Shown: positions 12,066 through 22,742 of the stretch, in pieces
Numbering within the stretch: position 1 is the stretch's first letter
How the letters are laid out: each line of letters starts with the position of its first letter
From: Hyaloraphidium curvatum
Lineage: Eukaryota > Monoblepharomycota > Hyaloraphidiomycetes > Hyaloraphidiales > Hyaloraphidiaceae
Reading direction: 5' to 3'
Assembly (NCBI GenBank): GCA_025558095.1
Contig: JAIVFI010000007.1
Location: forward strand, 248,001 to 312,000
DNA length: 64,000 bases
Made by a program: the position numbers and the translations under genes
Notes under the pieces: model-generated
What the model was told of the DNA's origin: nothing
The model's input: only the letters and a program-made list of their open reading frames with translations
Databases searched by the model: none

Positions 12066-12444
12066 GCTTCCGTCCTTTGTTGGCCGCCGCGGGGAGGATT
12101 CGCGATGCGCGTGGCGCACACGTTTTTTCGCCCCGGAGGGCGCTGAAGACGTGCGTCTGAAAGTGTCCGAGGGCCCCTCACAGTCCGGCGGGGTCGGTGC
12201 GGTCAGTTCAATGAGCTTGATTCGGGGGGTTGTCGAGCGTCCCCCGCGGCTTGATGCCTCCCACACACGAGGTTCCAGAATCCATCGATCACCAAGTCGA
12301 TTCACTAGTTTCGGCTACAATTGAATCCATTTCGACTACTTCGGGTGGATGCGGCGGACAGATTGATCAGGACCAATGGACGTGGGCACGGCACGTTTCG
12401 CCAGCACTCCTTCTATGTCTGCTGGTCGCCCGACGGCCAAATCG
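12066..12444. other. Intergenic, no gene seen
   Basis: 379 bp between two minus-strand genes. It must hold the promoter of the RING/TRAF gene and the 3' end of the DUF7719-like gene. I see no coding exon, repeat or RNA here. Confidence 0.4.
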
Positions 12445-13231
12445 TCACGTGAACGGTATCTTTCGAACCCCGTTCGTCGCATAGTAAAGCAGCGTCAGGG
12501 CCAGCGACACTGCGTCCGCTCCAAGGGTGCCCCGGGCAATGCAATAGATCCAAAGGACGGCCAACCCCGGCGTCGTCATGGCCGCCCCGTACGTCCGGTC
12601 GATCTCGGTGGCCTTCACCATTGCGCATCCGCACGCGGTGGCGGCGATGCCCAGCAGCGCCTTCATCAGCGGCGAATCCTTGTACGCCGCGACCACGGCC
12701 ACCAGGACCGCCGAGCAGGCGTAAACGGCCAGGGCTTCCTTCACGCCGCCTCCGAAAGAATAGTCCTCCCAAACGCGGAACTGATTCCGCACCGAGTATC
12801 GGAGAAACGCGAAGCAAAGTGCCATGGGGATGGCCAGCAGCGCGCCCTGAAACATGGGGGCGCCGTCCGGGTCCCCTTCGTCGTCCTCATCGTCGGTAGT
12901 AAGTTTGTGCCGGCCCATAATGCCAGTCTTGCCTGCTATCCTCCGAGCTGCCGGGCTTCGAGGTGAGAGACGCGTCGCGTAACAGCCAACGCGTCCATTC
13001 ACCTTCGGCCTCCGAAATCCCGCCCGGCGCGAGCGGCGCGTCATCCTCGTCGCTCTCGCCGTCCGCCAGCTCGAGGATCCGGTCGTGGCGCGGGTACGCG
13101 CGCCGCCGCGCTGCGGAAGGTTCGGCCGGCGGGGGTCGCGCGGAGCGGCCGCCGGCGACGCCGACCACGGCCGGCTGCGTCCGCGGGATGGAGAACGACT
13201 GATCGTCGTCGATTTCGGTGATCGTCACCAT
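12445..13231 (-). CDS. DUF7719-like multi-pass membrane protein (two exons)
   Basis: Exon 1 from the ATG at 13231 encodes an acidic, probably cytosolic N-terminal half (ELADGESDEDDAPLAPGG). A GTGAAT donor after SEAEG and an acceptor before GCAAGACTGG join it to KTGIMGRHKLTTDDEDDEGD. About four hydrophobic segments follow: MFQGALLAIPMALCFAFL, ALAVYACSAVLVAVVAAY, LLGIAATACGCAMVKATE and LAVLWIYCIARGTLGADAVS, then LLYYATNGVRKIPFT and TGA at 12445. The pattern of an acidic N-tail followed by four helices with a conserved central turn resembles the fungal DUF7719 family, whose function is unknown. The assignment is from memory of the family pattern. The exon join itself is well supported. Confidence 0.65.
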
Positions 13232-13340
13232 CGCACACAGGAAGACTTCGGAGCTGGCGAGGGGCAGACGCGCTCACCCCTCCATCAGTACCCGCTTCAC
13301 AGTGGACACGCTTCTAGAGCGGAATGTCTCGCGTAGCGCG

Positions 13341-15138
13341 ATGAAACGTTCAGAGCGTGACACAATGGAAGAAGGTTCCCCGTTGGAGAGCGACGTGTCG
13401 TCAGAGTTGAGTCAGCACTCGGACTCCTCGGACTCGGACGACGACCGGCGAAAGGCAGCGGGGTCCGCGCCGCAGCCTGCGGCCACCGTACCTCCTTTGG
13501 ATCACACTGAAGCCAAACCTGCCGAGGCCGTGGAGTTGGAGCCCGTTCCAGAGATTCTGGAGACTGCCCCCCACGGTCGAAGACCGAGGCGATCGCCAAC
13601 TTCTCCAGTCGCAAGGAACACAGAACCTCAGGACAATGGTTCTGTGCCCAGTCCAGCGGCATCCAGCTCGCGGGGACGGCCAAAGTCGGTCACCATGGAG
13701 GTTGATGAAGAGGCCAACCTCGGACAAGGTCGCAAGTCTACGCTCGGCCGCGGAAAAGCAAAATCTTCTGAGCCCGTCGAGATTGAAGACAGCGAGGACG
13801 GTGCTGCGAGCGGAAGAGCTGGCCACCAGAAGGTTGCGCGCCATCAATATGCCCGCCTCTCGAGCGCATTGCACACGGCGGAGGAGAAACCAGACTACGA
13901 TCCCAACACCGTGACGGGCAGCCCTGCGTCCCCCGTGGTGTACTTTGAGGCCGGCGACATGGTGAGCGCGCATCGATCGCTCTTCTATGCACTTCGCTCA
14001 TGAAGAGTCCAGAAATCGATGGGCTTCAAACTGTTTTCGATTCTTCCCGAGGAAAGCCGGTCGCGGCTTACCAATCTCCTTCCCGAGTACGAAAGGGAGA
14101 AGCTGAAGGCGAGCAGTGTTTTGGCGGACAAGGCGGCCGTGAATGAAACACTGAGGGGTCTGGTGGAAAAGTTCCGTGCTATCCAGCTCCGGGATCGCGC
14201 GGCCGGCGACAAGCGCGGTGCCTACAGCGCAGAGGATGCCCCTACGCCCGAGTACGATGAGGACGCCGACAAGGCGGCCTTGGACGCGTACCGCAGATTC
14301 GCTGCCGAGCACGCAGATACCCCGGTTCCACCAGAGGCCCTGCGGAAGCTTTTCGAAAGCAACCTGTTCCTGCAAACGGACTTTGACATCTGGCGGAACG
14401 AAATCGCTGTCGGCCACATGGCTCCTGCTTTCCTTGCCGGGTTCGAAAAGTGGGCCGAGGAGAAGGAGCACACGACTTCGCAGAAAGATCAGCATTTCGA
14501 GGCGTGGTGGGGGGAGAAGGCAGATCGAACGAAGCTGGTAGCAGGGTTGGGAAGCAGCCGTCACGCGCCAACGGCGTTGACTAACGCTTGCTGCCTCTGC
14601 AGCGCCTCGAGAGAGATTACCCTTCTCATGCTCATCAAGCGGAAGCTGGTCTTGGCGGGCGACAGGCTGGTATTTCGGCGCAATTTCTCCTTGATCAAGA
14701 AAGAGATCGAGCGGACCGTTGAGGTAGGAATGTCGTCCGAATTCTGCCCGGCAAGTTTCTCACCAATGTGATCAGATTGAACGCGTGGACGCAGCTTCCG
14801 GTGTGACGATCAGGATGCTGCCCGGAAGGGAAGGTCAGGAGGGCTCCGCTTCGAGCGCGGGCTCGCGAATCGAAAAGCTGGACGCCCCGACTGCGATTGA
14901 ACACGCCATTTTGGACGCCGATGGCCGCGTGGGAAGGGAGCAGAGGCCCAACGGGAACGCGTGGAAGTGCCTGAAGCTTCTTCGCCGGGACGGCGGTGGG
15001 ACGTGGATCGATCTCGGGACGCTGTGGCACGTGAGGTTGGACGAGTGGGAGCGCAAGACCGGACAGGTCAATTCCCGGGAAGCAGCAGCTGCCGCAAAGG
15101 ACGGGAATTCGACAAGGAACAAGGGCAAGGGGAAATAG
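13341..15138 (+). CDS. ASX-homology (DEUBAD)-like nuclear protein (four or more exons)
   Basis: Residues 1 to about 205 are acidic, Ser/Pro-rich and probably disordered (SSELSQHSDSSDSDDDRRKA) with basic, nuclear-type patches. A phase-0 intron (GTGAGC donor after EAGDM) joins to KSMGFKLFSILPEESRSRLT and NLLPEYEREKLKAS. That segment looks like the helical ASX-homology/DEUBAD fold of chromatin proteins that bind BAP1-type deubiquitinases. A helical region follows with FESNLFLQTDFDIWRNEIAV. The join around 14530-14600 is uncertain; another intron after KKEIERTVE leads to the last exon (IERVDAASGVTIRMLP to GNSTRNKGKGK, TAG at 15138). That last exon has a compact tail with AWKCLKLLRRDGGGTWIDLG. The family call is moderate. 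The start at 13341 was preferred because upstream in-frame sequence lies in the divergent promoter. Confidence 0.6.
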
Positions 15139-15740
15139 TAGCAGCCTTGTCGCGCTCAACGTCGATGATTTTGGTCCGCAAGACTCCTCTTGCACATCGC
15201 ACACGCATGATCCGCCAGGGGAGCGTCCTTTGCGAAATGGCGTCGATCCTCTTCGGCAACATCGGCGTCCTTCGGCATGGGCCCCTTCCCTGCCGTCACC
15301 CTCGAGGGTCTACGCAGGGGCTGACTGGTGAGCGGCATCATCAGGTGGATATGTTGGAACCTGTGCGTATGGTTCCACCGGGACAGCGCGCACACAAAGG
15401 TGGTAAGGTGGAGGGAGATTCAGCCAAGCCAAGAATGTTCCGCGTTTCCAACAATCCTTTCACGTGCGACCGACGCGGTTGCTGTCCCTGTCCCGATCTG
15501 TCCGGCCAAATGGGCATTCTAGCCCTTCCCGGACAATCGCACTGAGTCTCGGGACCGTCGGATGGACTGCCGCCGCCGGGGATGCGGCGCTTCTCGGAGA
15601 CCGTGGCTATGTCGTCATCGGCGAAATCTGGAAAGAACACACCCGCGGAAAACGTCGCGCTTTCCCTCCAGGCACCATAGATATCAGCGCTCCCAGATAG
15701 CTCAGTTCCACCTGCGTTCAGAGAGCCCGCGGCAGAAACG
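15139..15740. other. Intergenic region, possible small minus-strand gene not resolved
   Basis: 602 bp between two plus-strand genes. On the minus strand a 40-codon frame from an ATG at 15278 ends at 15156 and includes ADHACAMCKRSL. Another frame near 15560-15700 (DFADDDIATVSEKRRIPGGG) looks partly coding. I could not join them into a protein of any known family, so no gene is called. Confidence 0.25.
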
Positions 15741-16436
15741 ATGTGCACAGCCGCGACGCGTGCCGACGGTGCCGACACCGCGCTCCCACACTCCACTCCC
15801 GCCGCCTCCCCGGACGGCAACGAACCCCCCGAATGCCGCATCTGCAAGGACTCCACGCCGCCCTTCGTCTCGCCCTGCCTGTGCCGCGGCACTCTCGACC
15901 TCGTTCACCGCGAATGCCTCGCCCACTGGCGCCGTGCCGGCGGTGCCCGGGCGGAGCGGCGGTGCGAGGTGTGCCTGGCAGAGTACGTTCTCGTGCGCAA
16001 GGGCGCGTGGTGGGCCGGTTTCCTGGCTCGGTGCGGGGGGAAGGGCGGAAAGAGGGCGGCAGCGGCGCTGGCGGGTACGGTGGGGGCGTGGGCGGCGTCG
16101 AGGGCCGCAATGGAGGGGCTCGCGCGGCTCTCCGGAGTCAAATGGTGGCGCCTCGCAGGGGTGGCCGACGCGGATGTTCACCCCGCGCTCGCGGCGCTGC
16201 TGGCGGACCTGCCGTACGCGATGGCGTTCGGCGCCGCGTCCGGGGCTGTGGCGACTTGGTGGAAGACCAGCGGCCCGGAACCCGAGGTCACCCACGGTCT
16301 CTGCGAAACGGTAGCGTGGGTGATGGGTTTCTGCATGGGCAAGGACGCTTGGGGGGCCGGATGGGCTGCCGTGGCCGGCGGGGCTGCCCTCGGGCCGTCG
16401 CACTGGAACTTTGAGGTGGCGGACATGGCCAAGTGA
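15741..16436 (+). CDS. RING-CH (MARCH-type) membrane E3 ubiquitin ligase
   Basis: Single-exon gene of 231 residues from the ATG at 15741. Near residues 30-82 it has a RING-CH finger: CRIC, then CLCRGTLDLVHRECLAHW, then CEVC. The C4HC3 spacing with His in the fourth position and a Trp after it is typical of membrane MARCH/Ssm4 ligases. After the finger are Ala/Gly/Trp-rich hydrophobic segments (roughly residues 105-125, 150-175 and 190-215) consistent with two or three membrane passes. The proteins it would ubiquitinate are not predictable. It is much shorter than Doa10/Ssm4, so it is a small MARCH-like protein and not the ERAD ligase. Confidence 0.82.
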   Translation: MCTAATRADGADTALPHSTPAASPDGNEPPECRICKDSTPPFVSPCLCRGTLDLVHRECLAHWRRAGGARAERRCEVCLAEYVLVRKGAWWAGFLARCGGKGGKRAAAALAGTVGAWAASRAAMEGLARLSGVKWWRLAGVADADVHPALAALLADLPYAMAFGAASGAVATWWKTSGPEPEVTHGLCETVAWVMGFCMGKDAWGAGWAAVAGGAALGPSHWNFEVADMAK

Positions 16437-16775
16437 AGGATCGAGGGTGTGGATGGATTCGACTGCTACATGCGGCCCACAAGGAGCCTTCTTTGACGAG
16501 TTGGACTGCCGACGTACACGCTGCCAGGGAAGACTGATATGCCTCGGGCCCTGCGAAACATCGGGCCATCGGCCCCGGATATGTACTGATTCATCGCCAA
16601 TATATGCAGAACTGATTATCTCCGCCATTCCGGTCCCCAGTACAGCGTCCCCAGCGTTGGGGTCGCTCGGTCAGTTGCGTGGCAAGATTCGTGGGGCGAT
16701 CGAGACACCCTTCCCCCTTTCCCGGGCCTCTCCGCCGCATCGAGCGCCCATGCGGCCCCCATAGCGTTTCCCGAT
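16437..16775. other. Intergenic upstream of IRE1
   Basis: 339 bp holding the 3' flank of the RING-CH gene and the IRE1 promoter. I see no coding exon or repeat. Confidence 0.35.
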
Positions 16776-19700
16776 ATGAGCGGATCAAAGACATTAAGCG
16801 GCCGAGCGGGCCCGCGGGGTCTGGCGGCGGCACGGGCGTGCGCGCTGCTCGCCCTGCTCGGGGTTCTCGCGCTCCTTGCGGGCGCGGCCGGGCAGCCCGC
16901 GGGCAAGTCGACGGTGCCCTCCGCGGGCAGCTCGGGCGCGCTGATCGTGCGCGCGCCGGCCGCGGTGGCGCTCGTGCCGGCGGAGTCCGCGGGCGCCGAA
17001 TCGGGCGGACGCGACTCGCCGGGGAACACGCCGCCCGCCGTCGCCGCAGTCCGCGAGGCGCAGCGCGACCCGCTCTCGGCGCTGCGGGCGGCCGCCGGCG
17101 CCGCACCCGCCCAGCTCGCGCTGCCCGACGCCACCGGCTTGCTCATCGTGGCCACGCTGGACGGCAGGCTGCACGGCATCGACGCGAGGGGCGGCAAGAA
17201 GCTGTGGACCGCGGAGGCCGGCGGCGGCGTGGTCTCGGGGTCCGGAACTGGCGCCGCGTCGGCTGGTGGCGCCCCATCGAACGGTTCGGCGGGGGGACGC
17301 GCTTCCGACGGCGAAGCCGAGACGGCGGACGACGACATTTGGGGCTGGGACGACGAGGACGACGTTTCCTTCCCCGCCGGCTCGCAAGTTCCACCCGAGG
17401 ACTCGCCCGATGCCGTCTACATCGCCGAGCCCATGGGCGGCGGCACGCTCTACGTGTACCAGGCCGGCCGAGCAATGCGGCGCCTCCCGCTGCCCATCCG
17501 CGACCTCGTGGCGCTGTCGCCGTTCAGGTCGGCCGACGGGACGATGTACATCGGGAGGAAATCGGCGCGATTCCTGGCCGTGGAGCCGAAATCGGGCAGG
17601 GTGCTCGGGGACTATGGCGGGGGCGACCAGGGCGAGGGTGGTTCCGTCTGCGACGCTCCGGGCGGGAAGCTTGTTGACGACGACGGGGACGACGAGTGCC
17701 AGGCAGGGCGCGACGCTGTCTACGTCGGTCGGACGGGTATGATGCCTGCACGGCGCCAAGGAGCTTTTACTTACGATTCCTTGTCGCAGAGTACCACCTC
17801 TCGATCATCTCGCCGCCCAACCCCGGCCGCCCGCCCCTCCGCTTCAACGTCACCTACGCCGAGTACTCTTCCACCTCCCTTGACGACCTCTCCCTCCTCC
17901 TCTCGCCCGCGCAGCTCGCCGCCCGCGACCCCGTCCGCGTCCTGCCGGACCCGGGCGGCGGCGTGCGCCTCGAGGACCCCCGCACCGGCGCCGCCTCCAC
18001 CGTGCGCCTGGGCAGCCCCGCCGTGGGCGGCTTCTCCGTGCTCGAGCTGCCCCCGCAGGCGAGGGAGGGCAGGGGACGGTATCACCTCCACCGCGTCTTC
18101 CCGCAAGCCGATCCGCCCGGTGCCGTCGGGCAGGGTGCGGCGGCGGGGATGCTGGAGCACGCGTTCATCGGGCAGCACAACGGCACGCTGTACGCGCTGT
18201 CGTCGCAGCACTTTGCCGATCCCGCGCCGGGACAGGTTGTCGGTGACGGGGAAGGGTGCGTGCCGGGCGGCGAGGGGTACCCCGCATGCCTGGCGGGCCT
18301 GAGGCTGCCGGTGCTCGAGGCGGCACCGGTGCTGCAGATTCAGCCCGCACCGGGGCCGCTCCCGGAGGAGCCGGCGGGGCAGGCCACCAACCCGGTGGCC
18401 GCGAATGTGGGTCTCGGGTGGTGGTGGTGGGCCGCGTCCACCGTGCTGCTGGCGGCGGCGGCCGGGGCGGCCGTCTACGCTTACATGGTAGGAAGCGTCG
18501 GCGGGTGGCATCTCCCAGGGCTGCGCGCGGGGCCGCAGGCGGCGGAGCAGGGGCTGGATCCGGGGCAGCAGGCCAAACGGCGGCGCGGGACGCGCGGGAG
18601 CGGAAAGGGCGGCGGCAAGGAGCGGGAGCAGCCCGCGCTGCCGGCAAATGGCGAGCCGCTCCCGGTCGATGCGCAACCGCTGCCGGCGGGCGAGGAAGCA
18701 CCCAGGGACGACGAGGTCAGCGCGCTCAAGGACGGCACGCCACCACCCGAGGGCGAGGGTGCGCAGGGCAAGGCACGGCGGCGGCGCAAGCCACACGCGG
18801 CCAAGCGCAGGGACAACGACGACGTGCCCCGATCGGGCTCGAAAGAGCAGCTCGGGCCCCCGATCAACGGCGTGGCCGCGCCCCCGGACCCGGCCGAAAA
18901 GCCGCTCCCGGCGCTGCCTTTGATCCTTCCTCCCACGCTGCCGGAGCCTGCCTCCCCGAAGATGATCCACGTGACGCAGCAGGTGCTCGGGTACGGCTCG
19001 CACGGCACGGTCGTGTACCGCGGCTCCTTCCAAGGCCGCGAGTGCGCCGTCAAGCGGCTCTTGCTGGACTTTTACGACGTGGCGGACCACGAAGTAAACC
19101 TGCTCCGCGAGAGCGACGACCACCCCAACGTCGTGCGCTACTTTGCCCGGGAGGAGTGCGACCGGTTCATGTACATCGCGCTTGAGTTGTGCCCGGCTTC
19201 GGTCTACGACATTGTCGAGCGCGCCAACGTGCCCGAGTTTCGGAAGCTCGGCGAGTCGTTGGGGCCGCAGAGGGTCATGTACCAGATGATGTCGGGGATC
19301 GCGTACCTGCATCGGCTCAAGATGGTGCACAGGGACATCAAGCCGCAGGTACGTTGCTCCGATGGCGGTCCGAGGGCGATCTGACCTGCCCTTCGCGACA
19401 GAACATCCTCATTTCCCAGGGCAAGCCGTCCCAACCTCCCCGCGTGGTCATCTCCGACTTTGGCCTGGGCAAGAAGCTCGAGGACAACCAGTCCTCCTTC
19501 AACAACACCCTCCACACGGCCGCCGGCACCGTCGGCTGGCGCGCGCCCGAGTGCATGGCCCCCCGCGGCTCCGAGCCCGGCACGCCGGCCGAGGGCGACC
19601 CGCCCTCGTCGTCCCGCGAGTTCGGCACCGGGGCCAGGATCACCCGCGCCGTGGACATCTTTTCGGCGGGCTGCGTGTTCTACTACATCCTCTCGGGCGG

Positions 19701-20422
19701 CGAGCACCCCTTCGGGGACCGGTACGAGAGGGAGGCCAACATCCTCAGGGGGAACTTCCGGCTGGATAGGCTGCAGGGCATGGGGGAGGAGGGCGTGGAG
19801 GCGATGGACCTGATCTCGGCCATGATCGCGCGGGACGCAAAGGCGAGGTGGGCTTGGTGGTGGCATTGCTCGAGCTCATGGACTGAAACGGGGAGCAGGC
19901 CCTCAGCCAAGGACGTCCTCATCCACCCGTACTTCTGGACCCCCGCGCAGCGGCTGTCGTTCCTGCAGGACGCCTCGGACCGCTTCGAGGTCGAGGTGCG
20001 GGATCCGCCGAGCGCCATCCTGCAGCGGCTCGAGGCCGGCGCGCCCGAGGTCGTGGGCGCGGACTGGCACAAGCGGCTCGATAAGTCGGTGATCGACAAC
20101 CTGGGGAAGCACCGCAAGTATGACGGGGCGCTGATCAGGGACCTGCTGCGTGCACTGCGGAACAAGGTGGGTTTTGCGGGGACATTGAAAGTCATGACAT
20201 TGCGGGCTGACGCTTTTGGCGCTCCAGAAACACCACTACCAGGACCTTCCCGAGAACGTCAAGCGGCACCTGGGTTCCGTTCCCGAGGGCTTCCTTTCCT
20301 ATTTCACCAACCGCTTCCCGCACCTCCTCCTGCACGTGTACCGCGTCGTGGCCGAGGACGAGGGGCTGCGGAACGAGAACATCTTCAAGCCGTACTTCGA
20401 GGTCGGGGACAGGTTCAAATAG
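16776..20422 (+). CDS. IRE1: IRE1 unfolded-protein sensor kinase/endoribonuclease (five exons)
   Basis: ER transmembrane sensor that oligomerises on unfolded proteins and splices a bZIP mRNA through its RNase domain. A signal peptide (ACALLALLGVLALLAGAAG) precedes a luminal beta-propeller-like region (LIVATLDGRLHGIDARGGKK, VGRTEYHLSIISPP). A highly acidic insert (DDDIWGWDDEDDV) lies in the luminal part. The membrane segment is near 18410-18490 (LGWWWWAASTVLLAAAAGAA). A disordered linker precedes the kinase: LGYGSHGTVVYRG loop, ECAVKRLL lysine, HRDIKPQN catalytic loop split by an intron, SDFGLGKKL, APEC. The KEN RNase domain (KHRKYDGALIRDLLRALRNK, FPHLLLHVYRVVAEDEG) ends at TAG 20420-20422. 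Donors are GTATGA, GTACGT, GTGGGC and GTGGGT. ERO1 and a DCR2-like phosphatase lie downstream. Confidence 0.95.
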
Positions 20423-20481
20423 GCCGGAAGCGGCGGGACCGTCCGTGTACATTCGAGGCAAAGATACGCAGCGCGCGTGTC

Positions 20482-21633
20482 TCACAGCTTGGCGTGCGTC
20501 TTGGTGAGGTCCACTCCCCGCTTTTCCATAGCGAGCGCCATCGCGCGGAGCCCGGAGAGGGACTTGGGGAAGCCGACGTCTGCACACCGGGGGTCGGAAA
20601 GCTGTCTTCGCCACAACAACGCGGTACCCACAGCCAACACAGACGACACCGACGCCAAGAACCTCTGCAGGCGTGAGGCCGACGTTCAGGGCAGTGTCGG
20701 TGTGGAACGAAAGCTCGGATTCGTTCCCTTGGGTAAGCAACGAGGAGACGATGGTGAGCGATCGGTCTGGCGTACTGGGTGAGCCTGACCCGATCGCCGC
20801 TTCGGAGAGTGCAACTTACCCTTCTTGGAGAACCCTGGTCGGGCATAGATGGACTCGGAAGTCGCCTCCAGCACTTCGCGAATGTGCGGCACCGCGTCTC
20901 GAACGATCTTCAAGTGCGGCGACCCGCCCGGCATGGCCATGCCGATTTTGCCCCCGGATGCCGTGATCGCGTCGCGATACTCGCGCATTATTGCCTTGGC
21001 GGCGCCTCGTGCGGGCTTCATCGCGTTGAGCTCGATCTGGGCTCGCCCGATGTCGTCCAGCGAAAGCCCGCGCTCCTTGAACGCCTTCGCGGCCACCTTC
21101 AGGGCGTTGAGCGTCCGTGGGAATCCTACATATGGGAAAAGCTGACCCAGGAGTTGTAAGTTTGCCATTGGCCTTGTTGAGGATAACCTACGTTGACCAT
21201 GAGATTAACGATGTCGTTGGCGGAAAGGCCGACGTTCAGGCCCGTGTGGACGTGGATCTCAATCTAGAGCCCCAGTGTCAGTGACATGAACCCCTGAATG
21301 AGAGGTTGGCCCACTTCAGCTTCCACGCCCTGGGTAATGAGGCAGCTCAGGATGACGATGGAGCGCTGCCTCATCGAGAGCTCGTCCCTGGAGTAGATCT
21401 GCGACCAGACCATGTTCCGCGTCAAGTCTCGAAGGTCCGGCACAATCTTGAGGCACAGACGGCGCTTGAGCACATTGGAGACAGCGAAACGCGACGGAAG
21501 AACGCGCCTTCTCCACATCGCTGAGGAAGCCGTTCACCCCCGTCGTCCCCAACCCCACGTTCGCGCCGGCCTTCTTGGCGGCATCGCGGTACGCGCGGGC
21601 CGCTTTGAGCCCGTCCTCGGCAGTCTTCGGCAT
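20482..21633 (-). CDS. Carboxymuconolactone decarboxylase-family (AhpD-like) protein, two domains
   Basis: Assembled from the ATG at 21633 (MPKTAEDGLKAARAYRDA). Domain 1 reads LRDLTRNMVWSQIYSRDELS, MRQRSIVILSCLI, then across a GTGGGC intron to EIHVHTGLNVGLSANDIVNL, and across a GTAGGT intron to LFPYVGFPRTLNALKVAAKA. Domain 2 is shortened (VPHIREVLEATSESIYARPG, then FHTDTALNVGLTPAEVLGVD and VGFPKSLSGLRAMALAME) and ends at TGA 20482-20484. The CxxC of true AhpD peroxidases is not seen in either domain, so the reaction is unknown; many fungal members act in aromatic or lactone metabolism. The first join (near 21470-21520) is unclear and may be a GC-AG intron (GAGAAG|GCGCGT). All other joins hold the frame. 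Confidence 0.8.
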
Positions 21634-21800
21634 CTTCGACGATCGCAAAGAGGGAGAAGAAAGAAAGAGGACGAGGAGAAAACGAGCGGAACTACCGGAA
21701 CGAGATGTTGCGGGAGACACGGCTGGTTCTGAGAAGTCGATATCAGCACCATCGATCGATCGAGCTGCCTCCAACGACGCTACATCCGCTCTATATACAT

Positions 21801-22537
21801 CTACTTCGTGTGCAGCTTGTACTCGATCGGCACGGGCCTCGCGAGCGTGTGTCCGACGGGGCTAGTGGCCTGCACGTGCTCGTGGATCTTCTGGAGCGTT
21901 GCGTCGTCCGCGTCGGCTTCCAAGTGGACGTCCACCTTGATTCCGCGGTATCCAGCGTTGTCAGAGCCGTGGGCCTTGCCCAAGCCCAGGAAGGGGATGA
22001 TGTTGATGTCTCCCGAGAGATCAATCTTTGCGAGATGCAGAAAAGGATGACAGGAAGCCGTGATCGGCGAGCAAAACGCCACGATGGAATCAATCAGCGC
22101 CAGTTCATCGCTCCCATGGCGACGGTCAGCCTCACTTTGAGCTTCTTGATCTCGACTCCATTCACGGATGCTGCGGCGGCGTAGCCCACCGACAGGCACG
22201 CGCCCAAGGAGCTCAGCACAATCTCGACGGGATTCGGAGCAGTTCCATGGCCGCCCAGAGTCGGCGGCTCGTCGGCCAGAACCTTCTGTTTGCCGCCGAC
22301 GCCGGTGTGGGCCACCGCTTTGAAGGCTCCCTCCCATTCCACGGTAGATTTCCAGATGGTCTCGGCCTTTTGGGGATCCGCTTGGATGGCTCCGACGAGC
22401 GCGCCGACGGCGGGGAGGTTCACGTTGTTGAGCAGGGGAGCAGCGGCCGTCGCGTTGAAGCGAGTAGCGGCGATGCGGGAAGCGCTGCCGCGGGCCATAG
22501 CCCTGCGGGCGAGGGTCGTGGCCAGGCGGATGCTCAT
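21801..22537 (-). CDS. OsmC-family protein, probably mitochondrial (two exons)
   Basis: OsmC/Ohr relatives reduce organic hydroperoxides by a cysteine-based mechanism. The ATG at 22537 opens a basic Arg/Ala presequence (MSIRLATTLARRAMARGSAS). The OsmC fold follows: KSTVEWEGAFKAVAHTGVGG, a NPVEIVLSSLGACLSVGYAA helix with the conserved cysteine, an intron of about 105 bp (donor GTGAGG) and KIDLSGDINIIPFLGLGKAH, IKVDVHLEADADDATLQK, TLARPVPIEYKLHTK, with TAG at 21801. The long helix carries one clear cysteine. I did not find the second cysteine of the peroxidase pair, so the redox role is uncertain. It lies tail-to-tail neither with CMD nor with SHMT; all four genes here run on the minus strand. 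Confidence 0.85.
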
Positions 22538-22742
22538 TTCTGTTCTCTCTCGATAGAGTCCGGTGGTTTTCCTGGTCTTTTTTTGCCGCCCCGGATACCT
22601 CCGGGCGGGATAAAAACAAACGCGAGCTGATGGTGCAATTTCAGTCAGGGTCGTGCATGTGCCTCCCGGGGATCACCATCATCGTGGGACCCCAATATCG
22701 TCACGATCGTGGGGGTATCTCTAATCCATAGCCCGATGCACA

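Noticed and set aside
17771-19330. Minus-strand 519-codon frame
   Set aside because: Antisense to the IRE1 luminal, linker and kinase exons, which carry clear kinase motifs on the plus strand.
22690-22716. Imperfect hairpin CCCCAATATCGT / ACGATCGTGGGG between OsmC and SHMT genes
   Set aside because: Mismatched and short; terminator hairpins of bacterial type are not expected in a nuclear fungal gene.
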